A DNA stretch of 64,000 nucleotides. Source: Allotamlana fucoidanivorans (GTDB taxonomy: Bacteria > Bacteroidota > Bacteroidia > Flavobacteriales > Flavobacteriaceae). Numbering within the stretch: the stretch's first letter is position 1; each line of letters starts with the position of its first letter. Location of the stretch: contig NZ_VDCS01000001.1 in assembly GCF_006265225.1 (NCBI RefSeq), positions 248,001 through 312,000 of the forward strand, in the 5' to 3' direction. The notes beneath the pieces are model-generated. The model was given only the letters and a program-made list of their open reading frames with translations, was not told the DNA's origin and ran no database searches. The position numbers were made by a program, and so were the translations under genes. Below, one piece after another: positions 27,258 through 42,100 of this stretch.

Positions 27258-28178
27258 ATGATAAAACGCACCCTATTCTTTGGCAATCCCGCCTATTTAA
27301 GTACTCGAAATGAGCAATTAGTTGTGAACTTTCCAGAAGAAGGTAAGGCCGAAAAAACCATTCCCATTGAAGATTTAGGTTATATCGTGTTGGAAGATCC
27401 TCAAATTACCATTACCAACGGGTTGCTACGTAAATTGGTAGAAAATAAAACCGCTGTTATTACTTGTAATCAACAACATTTACCCTGTTCTATGTTACAA
27501 CCCTTGGTTGGCCACACCGAACAAACCGAACGCATGCGTTATCAACTTAATGCCAGCATACCTTTAAAAAAGAATTTATGGCAACAAACCGTTATGGCCA
27601 AAATAGAAAATCAAGCTAATCATTTTTTGATTCGTGGTAAAAATGCCTTACGACTAAAGCGTTATGCCAAAGAAGTAAAAAGTGGTGATTTGGATAATCA
27701 AGAAGCTCTAGCAGCAGCCTTTTATTTTCAAAACCTCTTTAACATTAATGGTTTTAGCCGTAATCAAAAAGGTGTTGCTCCCAACAATTTGCTCAACTAT
27801 GGGTATGCTATTTTACGTGCGGTAACCGCAAGAGCCTTAGTAAGTAGTGGCCTTTTACCCTCGTTTGGTATTTTTCATAGCAATAAATACAATGCCTTTT
27901 GTTTGGCTGATGATGTGATGGAACCTTATAGACCTTTTGTAGATGCTCTTGTTTTTGACATTGTAGAAAGCGGTTGCCAAATTGAAGACCTTAACCAAAG
28001 TATAAAAGCCGATTTATTAATGATTCCAGCTATAGATGTTATTATTGATGGTAAACAAAGCCCCTTAATGAATGCCATGAGCCGAACCACGGCCAGTCTG
28101 TTTGAATGTTTTGAAGGGAGTAGGCGCAAATTGTTGTACCCAGAATTCAAATCATCATTAGAAACCTTTATCAGATAA
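27258..28178 (+). CDS. cas1: CRISPR-associated endonuclease Cas1 (type II)
   Basis: Integrase subunit of the spacer-acquisition complex, 306 residues. It starts with MIKRTLFFGNPAYLSTRNEQ, typical of type II Cas1. The metal residues are consistent with Glu149 (NQEALAAAFYF), His207 (FGIFHSNKYNAF) and Glu222 (DDVMEPYRPFVDA). It starts four bases after the cas9 stop, so the two are co-transcribed. No truncation is seen. Confidence 0.97.
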   Translation: MIKRTLFFGNPAYLSTRNEQLVVNFPEEGKAEKTIPIEDLGYIVLEDPQITITNGLLRKLVENKTAVITCNQQHLPCSMLQPLVGHTEQTERMRYQLNASIPLKKNLWQQTVMAKIENQANHFLIRGKNALRLKRYAKEVKSGDLDNQEALAAAFYFQNLFNINGFSRNQKGVAPNNLLNYGYAILRAVTARALVSSGLLPSFGIFHSNKYNAFCLADDVMEPYRPFVDALVFDIVESGCQIEDLNQSIKADLLMIPAIDVIIDGKQSPLMNAMSRTTASLFECFEGSRRKLLYPEFKSSLETFIR

Positions 28179-28183
28179 CATGA

Positions 28184-28537
<354 letters not shown>

Positions 28538-28543
28538 AAATTG

Positions 28544-28572
28544 AAAAACCGATACAAACGTTGTTGGTTTTT
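28544..28572 (+). terminator. terminator of the cas operon
   Basis: AAAAACC pairs with GGTTTTT across a 15-base loop, 6 bases after the cas2 stop, with T in the second arm. The stem is short. Confidence 0.6.
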
Positions 28573-28611
28573 AATCCTTTCCATGATAAAGCAACCGTCT
28601 AAACATCACCA

Positions 28612-28651
28612 TAAAAAACAGGATACCAACCCATTAGAGCAAGTATCCTGT
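28612..28651 (-). terminator. intrinsic terminator of the pre-crRNA transcript
   Basis: On the minus strand ACAGGATAC pairs with GTATCCTGT (perfect 9 bp, 16-base loop) and is followed by six T. The first arm begins with ACAGG, the last five bases of the cas-proximal repeat. The hairpin is therefore built partly from the repeat and ends array transcription coming from the far side. Confidence 0.82.
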
Positions 28652-29375
28652 GAATTCTCCATAAATTTAAAGAACTGAAAGCAATTCACAACTGGGAAAC
28701 GCTTCAAGAAAAAAAGAATCCACCTGTGAATTCTCCATAAATTTAAAGAACTGAAAGCAATTCACAACACCTGTGTCTTTGGTGTCTAAAATTAAAACCC
28801 TGTGAATTCTCCATAAATTTAAAGAACTGAAAGCAATTCACAACAGGATATGGAATGGATAATGTGTTTCACCACCTGTGAATTCTCCATAAATTTAAAG
28901 AACTGAAAGCAATTCACAACTATTTATATCATTTGTGTTTCCTGCTCTATCCTGTGAATTCTCCATAAATTTAAAGAACTGAAAGCAATTCACAACTGTA
29001 ATCTGTAACAGCTATGTTATCTGTAGCCTGTGAATTCTCCATAAATTTAAAGAACTGAAAGCAATTCACAACTGTAATTGCTTTGAAACCATGATCTTGT
29101 AACCTGTGAATTCTCCATAAATTTAAAGAACTGAAAGCAATTCACAACTGATTATGGATTAATTGCAACTGATGATGCCCTGTGAATTCTCCATAAATTT
29201 AAAGAACTGAAAGCAATTCACAACCTTAAATTTCCGCCTAGCATGTACATTTTACCTGTGAATTCTCCATAAATTTAAAGAACTGAAAGCAATTCACAAC
29301 CAATGCTTAGGTGATTATTGGGAGAGTTTCCTGTGAATTCTCCATAAATTTAAAGAACTGAAAGCAATTCACAAC
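28647..29375 (-). CRISPR. CRISPR array, 10 identical 46-bp repeats and 9 spacers
   Basis: Ten repeats of 46 bases appear identical by eye. Eight spacers are 30 bases and the one furthest from cas2 is 29. In the inferred crRNA direction (minus strand) the repeat begins GTTGTGAATTGCTTTCAGT and ends GAATTCACAGG, with TTGTGAATT/AATTCACA inverted ends. Minus-strand reading is supported by complementarity to the tracrRNA and by the terminator after the cas-proximal repeat. The leader would be the stretch beyond the right end. No degenerate terminal repeat is present. Spacer targets cannot be identified here; no match inside this window was noticed. Confidence 0.98.
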
Positions 29376-29596
29376 ACTTCACTTAAGAACCATTTTAGAG
29401 TCCAATGTTTTGTTACAAGTCCAAATTATTTATGATGTCTTTATGTGATTTTTAGGTTATTTTCAGTAGTCGAACTAGGGCATCTAAAATGCTTCCTTTT
29501 GAATTTGTTAATTTTTAAAGGACTAATTAAAAAAGTGAGGTTAAATAGCTCTCCAAATTGTTGGTTTTTAACAAGATGGTTTTTGGTAAGAAAAGT
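29376..29596. other. Gene-free region between array and beta-galactosidase (candidate leader)
   Basis: AT-rich stretch with no ORF. On the minus strand, the leader side of the array, no TAnnTTTG box was found. A canonical leader promoter is therefore not evident. Confidence 0.5.
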
Positions 29597-29604
29597 TATC
29601 TTTG
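29597..29604 (+). promoter_or_regulatory. -7 promoter box for beta-galactosidase
   Basis: TATCTTTG is a perfect TAnnTTTG match 29 bases before the ATG. Confidence 0.6.
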
Positions 29605-29617
29605 AATGAACTATTGA

Positions 29618-33567
<3,950 letters not shown>

Positions 33568-33568
33568 A

Positions 33569-36325
33569 TTAAAGCTCTTTTTCAATAAAATCTGTGTTTG
33601 TATTGCAAATCTCTGTAATGAGTTTGTAAAGTTCTTTTTCAAAATGGGCCAATGTTTCCGCTGTAATCATGGTGTTTTTTGTACGACTTGATGATTGTTC
33701 TTTTTTAGAAAATTTCAAGAAACCTTGTCCTAAGTTTTTAAAAGACACAATACCAGCTTCCAATGGTAATTGAACTTGATTTGATTTGCTCATCATATAG
33801 GCGTACGTTAATACTTGAAAACTCTTGCTGTATTTTTTGTAGTCTGTTGTTATATCTTCCCAGTTAACCACTTCTACTTGGTTTTGTAACACGCTACCTG
33901 TTTTGTAATCAATAATTCGGGTAAGCCCATTAAACGCATCTACACGGTCTACAAAACCCTTTAATGTTACCGGAAAATCTAATTCTGGAATATGGATTTT
34001 AATTTCATTTTTAGCTTCTATTGCTAGTATTTTAATGGTATTTCCCTGTTGCAAAGATTTCATTTCTAAGTCTAAGAAATTGGAAATATAACGTTTCGCT
34101 ATTTCGTATATAATGAGGTTTTTACCGGTGTAAATGTCTCCTTCTTTATAAATGTTTTTAAAATGGTATGAAACACGAGCTTCAATCTTGGTTTTAAAAT
34201 CTTTTATAAGATCTGTATTTAAATACTGCCCAATATACGGTGTGTAAAAATCCTCTAAGGTATTATGAACCACTGTACCAAGGGTATTGGCTGCTACGGT
34301 CTCTTCAACGGTATTATAGTCTTTTATTTTTAAAACACTTTGGTAATAAAAATCAATCGGGTTTCTTATGTAATTTGTTAAAGAAGAAGGAGAAAACCCC
34401 TGTTTTGCCAACTGAATTAGTGCTTCTTTTAAAGCAGTTGTTTTTTTTATTGTTTTTAAGGTCTTCTCTATTTTTGGGACCAAAGGCGCTACAATTTGAT
34501 GATTTATCTGGTGTAAGTTTTCTAATTCCAGTTGTGTTATAAATCGGCTTTTTTCTCCGCCTGTTAATATATCGGCTTCTGTGTTATACAGAATAAAAAT
34601 ATTTTTAGCGCGTTGCAGGAGTCTGTAAAAATGATACGTATAAACGGCATCCTTTTCTTTGTAGGTAGGTAAACCGTTTTCTAATTTCACGTCAAAAGGA
34701 ATAAAAGAATTATGGCTTTTTCCTGCTGGGAGAATACCTTCATTAACCGACGAAATAATCACTGTTTCAAAGTCAAGTACACGAGATTCTAGCATACCCA
34801 TAATTTGAAGCCCTTGTAAGGGTTCTCCTTGAAAATCTAAGGTTTCAATGCTTAATAATTCCTGGTAAACACTGTAAAGCGTTACGATGTCTTTTATATA
34901 CTGATGTTTGGCGTTTAAACGTTGTAATTCATTAAATAGCTCGTTGAATCGGAAGAGATATTCTAATGATAGTAAATGAGTGTCTTTATCTTGGTCTAAA
35001 TGTTGCTTAATGATTAAAATAAGCTTGTGACAACTATTTAGCGCAATATCCATGCTATTTTGCCATGATGAAAAGAGTAAATCAATTATTGTAGAACATT
35101 CAGGCGCCAAATCCTTTAAACGTGCATTGGTAATGTATACCAGATTATTTGTGTTGATGGTTTCTATGATGATATTGGCAAAATCAATCTCATTTACCAT
35201 TAATAACGGACGAATATACTGATGCGAAATAATGTTAATAACCTCTTTGTAATAATACTTTCTTGAGGTGTTTTTATGTAGTTGAAAAAGCGCATCAAAT
35301 AAGGAGGCCAGGGGTATGGATTTTAAAGGGAAACCCATTGTGACATTCAAATTATCAACACTCTTGGGTAGTGAATTTAGTACAGGAATAAGCAGATTTT
35401 CGTCTCCTAAAACTACCGCTGTATTCTGTAAGGTGTGTTGTTCTACTTTTAGTTGATTTAAAATAGAACCAATGTGTTTGGCCTGACCAATATTTTTTGG
35501 AATACCGTAGATAGAGATGTTTTTTGCGTTGGAATAATTGTTTGTAACCCAATGAAATGGGTTGTTTTTAAAGTAATGCCAGTTTTTTTTGTGTTGACGC
35601 ATAAATAAAGCGGCATCATGTTTTTGATTGCTCATAAATGCATGGTCAATATCCCAATAGATTTGTGCCTGATTATGCTCTAAAAGGGTCTGTATTATAG
35701 TTTCTTCAGCAGTATTTAATGCGTTAAATCCTAAAAATACAAATTGTTTATTGGGATGGTTTTTTATATAATCTGGTAGTTGTTCAACCGCTTGCCTGTA
35801 AATTAATCCTTGATAGCCTATTCCTTGTTTAATCAGGTGATTGGTATAGTGATTATAGTAAATTGGTAGCTTTTTCCAGAAGTTTAAGTAAGCAGTTACA
35901 AAGTTTGTTTTGGGTTCTTCAAGAGACCAATGTTTTAGGTCTTCAATGGCACTTAAATAATTAAAAATATGATCCTGAGGAATGAGGTAACGATCAATTT
36001 CATTGAAATCTTGAAGGAGTATTTGTGCCCATTTAGAAAACGAGTCGAAAGTATCACCATCTTTTTCTGGCGTTAAAAACGAATAGGTATTGTAAAACTC
36101 AAAAAGCAATTCTGTATTCGTGGTGCTTTTAAGTAAAGATAACTCTTCAACAAATGCTTCAATACTCAGTATAGCGGGGGCAAAGCTGGTTGTTTCTAAA
36201 GCCGTATGAATTTGATTTTTCAGAAAAACACCTGCCCGTTTACTGGGTAGTACAAAGGTAATTTCAGAGAAATTAACGTTTTGCTTTTTAAGGTCGTTTA
36301 ATACTTCAAAAATGAAAGTTGTCAT
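33569..36325 (-). CDS. PD-(D/E)XK nuclease, AddB/RecB-like
   Basis: Large (918-residue) partner of an AddA-type helicase in double-strand-break repair. The N-terminal part is an inactive helicase-like domain (FVLPSKRAGVFLKNQ, VFLGFNALNTAEE, IISSVNEGILPAGKSH). The C-terminal part holds the nuclease domain with LKGFVDRVDAF and RIIDYKTGSV, which supply the Asp and Asp-x-Lys metal residues. The start MTTFIFEVLNDLK was chosen because a longer frame runs into the ompA terminator hairpin. The helicase partner lies upstream on the same strand, separated by ompA and kbl. Confidence 0.87.
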   Translation of the reverse strand: MTTFIFEVLNDLKKQNVNFSEITFVLPSKRAGVFLKNQIHTALETTSFAPAILSIEAFVEELSLLKSTTNTELLFEFYNTYSFLTPEKDGDTFDSFSKWAQILLQDFNEIDRYLIPQDHIFNYLSAIEDLKHWSLEEPKTNFVTAYLNFWKKLPIYYNHYTNHLIKQGIGYQGLIYRQAVEQLPDYIKNHPNKQFVFLGFNALNTAEETIIQTLLEHNQAQIYWDIDHAFMSNQKHDAALFMRQHKKNWHYFKNNPFHWVTNNYSNAKNISIYGIPKNIGQAKHIGSILNQLKVEQHTLQNTAVVLGDENLLIPVLNSLPKSVDNLNVTMGFPLKSIPLASLFDALFQLHKNTSRKYYYKEVINIISHQYIRPLLMVNEIDFANIIIETINTNNLVYITNARLKDLAPECSTIIDLLFSSWQNSMDIALNSCHKLILIIKQHLDQDKDTHLLSLEYLFRFNELFNELQRLNAKHQYIKDIVTLYSVYQELLSIETLDFQGEPLQGLQIMGMLESRVLDFETVIISSVNEGILPAGKSHNSFIPFDVKLENGLPTYKEKDAVYTYHFYRLLQRAKNIFILYNTEADILTGGEKSRFITQLELENLHQINHQIVAPLVPKIEKTLKTIKKTTALKEALIQLAKQGFSPSSLTNYIRNPIDFYYQSVLKIKDYNTVEETVAANTLGTVVHNTLEDFYTPYIGQYLNTDLIKDFKTKIEARVSYHFKNIYKEGDIYTGKNLIIYEIAKRYISNFLDLEMKSLQQGNTIKILAIEAKNEIKIHIPELDFPVTLKGFVDRVDAFNGLTRIIDYKTGSVLQNQVEVVNWEDITTDYKKYSKSFQVLTYAYMMSKSNQVQLPLEAGIVSFKNLGQGFLKFSKKEQSSSRTKNTMITAETLAHFEKELYKLITEICNTNTDFIEKEL

Positions 36326-36337
36326 GCTATAAAAATA

Positions 36338-36367
36338 AAAAACGCTTCGGATATCCGAAGCGTTTTT
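36338..36367 (-). terminator. intrinsic terminator of ompA
   Basis: Perfect 13-bp stem (CGCTTCGG/CCGAAGCG core flanked by A/T runs) with an ATAT loop, 23 bases after the ompA stop. It is followed by T-rich sequence on the minus strand. Confidence 0.9.
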
Positions 36368-36390
36368 CAAAACGTTTATTTGTATTTTAC

Positions 36391-37740
36391 TTATTTTACT
36401 AAGTTAATTTCAACACGTCTGTTGTTAGCTCTTCCAGCTCTTGTTTTGTTAGTATCTATAGGTCTTGACTCACCATAACCTTTAGAAGAAAGTCTAGCAC
36501 CATCAATACCGTGATCAACTAAGTAATCTTTAACTGATTTTGCTCTAGACTCAGATAATTTTTGGTTTAATGACTCAGAACCTACGCTGTCTGTATGACC
36601 ATCAATAGTGAACTTAGCGTTAGGGTATTCTTTTAAGATATCAATGATGTTTTTTAATACCTCAGAAGATTGAGCTTTGATTGTAGATTTTCCTGTATCG
36701 AATAAGATGGTTTTAGCATAAGCGTTTAATGCTTTTTTAACAGCCTCTGTCACTTCAGGACAACCGTTGTTAGCAACAGTTCCTTTTACATCAGGACATA
36801 AATCATCTTTATCTAACACACCATCACCATCTCTATCTGGCCAAGGACATCCGTTGTTTGCTGCAGGACCTGGCTCGTTAGGACATTTGTCATCGGCATC
36901 AGCAACACCGTCACCATCAGCATCAGGACATCCGTCTAGTGCTTTTAAACCAGCAACAGTAGGACATTTGTCATCTTTATCTGGAACACCATCACCATCA
37001 GAATCTGGACATCCGTTAAATTCAGCAGGACCAGCTTCGTTAGGACAGTCGTCTTTACTATCTTCAATACCATCACCATCGGTATCAGGACATCCGTTAA
37101 ACTCAGCTAAACCAGCAACGTCTGGACAAGCATCGTCTTTATCATATATACCATCACCATCGGTATCAGTTCCTCCAAATTTAATTGAAAGCCCAATTGT
37201 GTGTTGGAAATGTTTGTCTAAATAATCTTCAAAGGCATGTTTGTAAGACGCTTGTAAAGTCAAACCAATATTGTCGCTAAACCAAACGTTTACACCAACA
37301 GTTCCATTTAAAGTTCCAGCACCAATCTCATCAACCCAAGTGTAACCACCACCAACACCTAAATAAGGGTCAAGTGTAGTTCCTTGAAGGAAGTTATATT
37401 TAATAGTACCATCAAGACCGTAGTATGACAAATCGTCAACGTTTAAATCTCCCCACTTATCAATTTTGTTCAATGAACCACCAACTCCTAATGTAAATCC
37501 ACTTCCCATGTATTTAGAAACCGAGATGGTAGATAATGAAGGTAAAATGTTCCAGTGATCTGTAGCGTTAAAAAATTCATCGAAATACTCACCGCGAGGT
37601 GCATTTTCTCCAACCGGATAGAAGTCAACAGCATTTACCCCAATGGTAATCTGCCATGGATTGTTTTTGTCCTGTGCACTAACGTTGCTTATTACGAACA
37701 AAAGCAACATAGCACATAATAATCTGCTAAGATTTTTCAT
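36391..37740 (-). CDS. OmpA-family outer membrane protein with thrombospondin type-3 repeats
   Basis: A 449-residue surface protein with signal peptide ending at SNVSAQ. Residues 25-185 form the membrane beta-barrel (aromatic alternating strands). Five calcium-binding TSP3 repeats of about 27 residues follow, each with D-x-DGDG and a CP pair (for example [15 protein letters not shown]). Residues 330-449 are the peptidoglycan-binding OmpA domain with [20 protein letters not shown] and RRVEINLVK. It has a full TTG-N19-TACATTTG promoter and a strong terminator, so it is a monocistronic, probably highly expressed gene. The start is the ATG giving MKNLSR; two codons upstream only TTG is available. 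Confidence 0.95.
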   Translation of the reverse strand: MKNLSRLLCAMLLLFVISNVSAQDKNNPWQITIGVNAVDFYPVGENAPRGEYFDEFFNATDHWNILPSLSTISVSKYMGSGFTLGVGGSLNKIDKWGDLNVDDLSYYGLDGTIKYNFLQGTTLDPYLGVGGGYTWVDEIGAGTLNGTVGVNVWFSDNIGLTLQASYKHAFEDYLDKHFQHTIGLSIKFGGTDTDGDGIYDKDDACPDVAGLAEFNGCPDTDGDGIEDSKDDCPNEAGPAEFNGCPDSDGDGVPDKDDKCPTVAGLKALDGCPDADGDGVADADDKCPNEPGPAANNGCPWPDRDGDGVLDKDDLCPDVKGTVANNGCPEVTEAVKKALNAYAKTILFDTGKSTIKAQSSEVLKNIIDILKEYPNAKFTIDGHTDSVGSESLNQKLSESRAKSVKDYLVDHGIDGARLSSKGYGESRPIDTNKTRAGRANNRRVEINLVK

Positions 37741-37775
37741 ATTCAAAAGTTTAATTTTTAAGTGTTAATTGTAAA

Positions 37776-37806
37776 CAAATGTAAGTTGTTAAATGTTATT
37801 AACAAA
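37776..37806 (-). promoter_or_regulatory. Promoter of ompA (TTG-N19-TAnnTTTG)
   Basis: On the minus strand TTTG, a 19-base spacer and TACATTTG form a complete Bacteroidota housekeeping promoter, 35 bases before the start codon. It is the best promoter match in the window. Confidence 0.8.
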
Positions 37807-37886
37807 GACAAATATATAAAAATATTGTACAAACAATCACTAGATATGCCTGTTTCCCGTTTCTTACGTAGTAGTTAAGAATGAGT

Positions 37887-39080
37887 TTAGATTATGCTAA
37901 GTTGTTTTCCTACTTTGATAAATGCAGCTATAGCTTTGTCTAAATGGGCTTTAGTATGGCTTGCTGAAAGCTGTACGCGTATTCTTGCTTTTCCTTTTGG
38001 TACCACAGGAAAAAAGAACCCAATCACATAAATCCCTTCTTTTAGCAACAAATCAGCCATGGTTTGAGAGAGTTTAGCATCGTAAAGCATAACAGGTACT
38101 ATAGCCGAGTCACCATCAACAATATCAAAACCAGCGGTTTTTAAGCCTTTTTTGAAGTAGTTTGTGTTCCATTCTAACGTATCACGTAAGCTTGTGTTTG
38201 TAGATAGCATGTCAAACACTTTTATTGAGGCGCCCACAATCGCTGGGGCTAAAGAATTAGAGAACAAATAAGGGCGAGAGCGTTGGCGTAGCATATCTAT
38301 AATTTCTTTTTTGCCTGTAGTATAGCCTCCCATAGCGCCACCCAAGGCTTTACCTAAGGTGCCCGTAATGATATCCACTCTATTTAAAACACCTTTTTCT
38401 TCTGGTGTACCACGACCGGTAACTCCAATAAAACCAGCGGCATGGCACTCATCAATCATAACTACTGCATCGTATTGTTCGGCTAAATCGCAAATTTTAT
38501 CTAAGGGAGCTACTAAGCCATCCATAGAGAATACACCATCTGTAACGATTATTTTGAATCTAGCTCCATGTTCATTAGCTAATATTAATTGCTGTTCGAG
38601 GTCGGCCATATCGTTGTTTTGATAACGGTATCTTGCCGCTTTGCATAGCCGTACACCGTCTATAATTGAGGCATGGTTTAAGGCGTCGGAAATTATAGCA
38701 TCTTCTTTGCCTAGTAAAGGTTCAAACACCCCTCCGTTAGCATCAAAAGCGGCTGCATAAAGTATGGTGTCTTCCGTTTGGTAGAAACTGGCAATTTTCT
38801 GTTCAAGTGTTTTGTGAATATCTTGTGTGCCGCAAATAAATCGAACGGAACTCATGCCAAATCCATGTGAATCCATCGTATCTTTGGCGGCTTGAATAAC
38901 CTCAGGATGCGATGATAAGCCCAAATAATTATTTGCACAGAAATTTAAAACGGTTTCACTTGTATTCAATGTAATCTCTGCACCTTGCGCCGAAGTTATG
39001 ATGCGTTCTTCTTTATAAAGACCGTTATTTTTTATGTCTTGAATTTCTTTTTGAAGATGATTTTTAAGTTTTCCGTACAT
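37887..39080 (-). CDS. kbl: Glycine C-acetyltransferase (2-amino-3-ketobutyrate CoA ligase)
   Basis: PLP enzyme of threonine catabolism that cleaves 2-amino-3-ketobutyrate with CoA to glycine and acetyl-CoA. The 397 residues show [15 protein letters not shown], the PLP-aspartate region [14 protein letters not shown] and the Schiff-base lysine in [14 protein letters not shown]. Alpha-oxoamine synthase relatives (BioF, Spt) are possible alternatives, but the length and the N-terminus fit Kbl. It lies 21 bases downstream of the AddA-like gene. No threonine dehydrogenase gene is in the window. Confidence 0.9.
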   Translation of the reverse strand: MYGKLKNHLQKEIQDIKNNGLYKEERIITSAQGAEITLNTSETVLNFCANNYLGLSSHPEVIQAAKDTMDSHGFGMSSVRFICGTQDIHKTLEQKIASFYQTEDTILYAAAFDANGGVFEPLLGKEDAIISDALNHASIIDGVRLCKAARYRYQNNDMADLEQQLILANEHGARFKIIVTDGVFSMDGLVAPLDKICDLAEQYDAVVMIDECHAAGFIGVTGRGTPEEKGVLNRVDIITGTLGKALGGAMGGYTTGKKEIIDMLRQRSRPYLFSNSLAPAIVGASIKVFDMLSTNTSLRDTLEWNTNYFKKGLKTAGFDIVDGDSAIVPVMLYDAKLSQTMADLLLKEGIYVIGFFFPVVPKGKARIRVQLSASHTKAHLDKAIAAFIKVGKQLSII

Positions 39081-39101
39081 ATTTTTGAATTTTTAACAAA
39101 T

Positions 39102-42100
39102 TTACACATCTTTAATTTTTATATCCTCATTTAGATACACAAGAATTTTCTTTTTTGTGCTAATTTTCATGCTTTGTAAGGCGTCTTGATAAGATTGTAG
39201 TTGTTGGGCATGTGTTTTATCTTCTAAACCCGTTTTGTAATCTATTATTACGGCTTGTCCTTTCGAGTTAATAGCTATACGGTCTGGCCTTAATATAAGG
39301 CCTTGTTTAGTGATAATATCTTGTTCGTTATAGATGGTGTAGGCGTCACTGAAATATTTTTGTAGTTTTTCATGATTAACAATTTTATCTACAACCGCTT
39401 TAAGTAGCGTTGCTTGTGCTTTGTTGATTTTACCTTCGTCAATAAAACGGGAAATAACGCTTTCAATATCATTTTTGGTAATAATATGAGACATAATAGT
39501 ATGTAACAAATTCCCTTTTTCAATGGCTTTTTCTTGGCGGGTATCCCATAAATAGCCTGATGTGGTTACTACTTTTATATTATGGTAGTTTTTAGACACA
39601 GAGATGAATTCCTCTTGCGTTTTTGTTTTGTGTTTTGGTTTTGATGGAGTCGATTCTTTTATGGGCTTTCCAAAAGCATAGGTAAATTCATAATTGTTCC
39701 ATATGCTGTTGTGCTGTAAATAACTAATCAATAATCCTGAATACCTTTTGGTATTAACTTCTCCTTTTGCCGAAATATCTTTTGAGGAAATAATGTAAAG
39801 CTGTTCTTCTGCTCGTGTTAGGGCTACATAGAGCAAGTTTATGCTATCTAATTCTTGTTCGGCTCTATGTTTATTGAAAATACGGTAACCTTCTTCGCCA
39901 AAATATTCAAAATCGTTCGTATAATTTAATAGGGTGTATTGTAAAGAGCCATATTTTGTGTTATCAAGTTTAAACCATGCTTTGGGATCCACTTCGGCAT
40001 AAATATCTAAATCGGCATAAGGAAATATGACCACAGGGAATTCAAGGCCTTTTGACTTATGAATGGTCATGATTTGTACCGCATTTTGACCTTTAGGAGA
40101 AATGATGCTTAGGCTATCTTTTTTCTTGTTAAAATAATCTAGGAAACTGGCTATGTCTGACCCTTTTTTTTGAGAAAAATCTAAAATAAGATCTAAGTAA
40201 AATTGAATATATGCGTTAGATTGTTGCGTTAAACCAAAGCTTCTCACCAAGGTTTCTACCAAATCATATAAAGGAAGTTGTAATAGGTTTTCATGGGAAA
40301 TGGTAATGCCATAAGATTCCAGATCGTTGAATATCTCTGAAAGTGACTGGTTAATGTGTTTATTAAAAAAGCTATGTTTATCATTGAGATTAAATGTGTG
40401 GGCTAAAAAGTCTAAAACTTCAATTTTAATTTGGTTGTTTTTGGGTTGTATCAGTAGTTCTAATACATGATTAATGAAGGCCACTTCAGGTGCACTAGAA
40501 ATTAATAAGGTTTCTGATGAAATTATAGGGATATTGTTTTGGCTTAAATAATTAGCCACTGCTACTCCTTCTTTGCGTTTTCTTACCAATACACAGATAT
40601 TTTCAAAATCAAAGCCTTGTTCTAAACAAAAGTTTATTTTTTCTAGAACGGTTTGAGGAAAAATATCATCTCTTTTTTGATCTTTATCAATTTCTAGAAA
40701 CGATAGTTCTACATACCCTTGTTTGTCTTGAATCTGGTTTTGAGAGGCATTTTCATATACCGCCTGATAGCTTTCCTGACTAAAGGCATACTGAGCTAAG
40801 AATGTAAAAAACTGATTGTTGAAAGTAACTATTTCATTAAAACTCCTGTAGTTTGCAGGCAAGTGTTCCACACTTTTTTTGGTATGAAACGGATTGTCTG
40901 CATGACATAAACCAATAAATTGTTCGGCTTTACCACCACGCCAACGGTATATAGCTTGTTTTGCATCGCCAACAAGCATACTAGTACCGCCTTCAGATGC
41001 TAAGGCATTGCCTAAAAGTGGTACTAAATTTTTCCATTGCATGATTGATGTGTCTTGAAATTCATCAATAAAATAATGCTTAAATTTTTCACCGATGCGT
41101 TCATAAATAAACGGGGTAGGTTGCCCTTTTATTTCGTTACTAATAATGGTATTAAATTCTGAAATTAACATTTTATTTTGATCTGATTTAAGAAAACGAA
41201 GTTCTTTATCAATAGCATTAAGTACAGAAAGGGGCGTAATGTTTTTGTAAAATAATTTTAAAAATTTATGATGATACACGTTTGCTTTAATCGCCTTGAA
41301 GGTCTGCTCAATTTGGGGTAACAAGGCTTCTATAGTTTGAGCTAAATCAGGAGCTAAGGTTTTATTGTAAATATTTTTTCTTTCTGAGATGTTTTCTTCT
41401 AATTTGTTGCTGTATATGTTTTTAAATTCTAATTGTGTTAATTTTTTAAAATGATTGGGTAATGTTTTTCTGCTGAAATGCACATCTTCTAAGCCAGATT
41501 GTGAAATAGTATTCAGAATGTTTTTAGCTTCAGTAATAATGATGGTTTCAGTTTCTGAAATTTCTGATCCAATTTGCTGTTTTAACTGAGCAAAATCCTG
41601 TAAGCTTTTATCTTTTAAGGCTTCAATGTACGAGATGTCATTTTCGTTAACGAGCAACTTGGCTATTTTATTGAAATCAAAAGACAAATCAAAACTTTTA
41701 TCATCATCGGCTTTTTCAATAGCAAAATCAACTAAAGTTTTAGTAAGTTGAGGGTTTGTTCCCGCTTTTGATAATAAGCTATCAACAGCCTCAGTCAGGA
41801 GACTTTCTTGATCAATTTCTACCTCAAAATTTAAGGGCAACTTAAGGTCATGTGCAAAGGTTCTAATAAGTTTATGTGTAAAACCATCAATGGTAGAAAT
41901 ATCAAAAGCAGCATAATTATGAATGATGGTTTGGAGTAACGTTTCAGAGCGCTCACGTAGTTTGTTGGGTGCAAGATTTAACTCGATGCTTATGGCTTCA
42001 AACATGCTGTCTGGTGACGTTAATATATCTGGCTTTGAAAACGTTTTTAAGGTTTCTATTAACCGTTCTTTCATTTCAGAAACCGCCTTGTTGGTAAATG

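Noticed and set aside
28647-29375. Plus-strand transcription of the array, continuing the cas operon
   Set aside because: A plus-strand crRNA would have the same sense as the tracrRNA anti-repeat and could not pair. The tracrRNA terminator works only on the minus strand, and cas2 is followed by its own terminator.
36767-37225. Long plus-strand ORF opposite the ompA repeats (152 codons, rich in Ser, Pro and Gly)
   Set aside because: It is the antisense shadow of the five thrombospondin type-3 repeats; the repeated DNA makes a repeated but meaningless frame.
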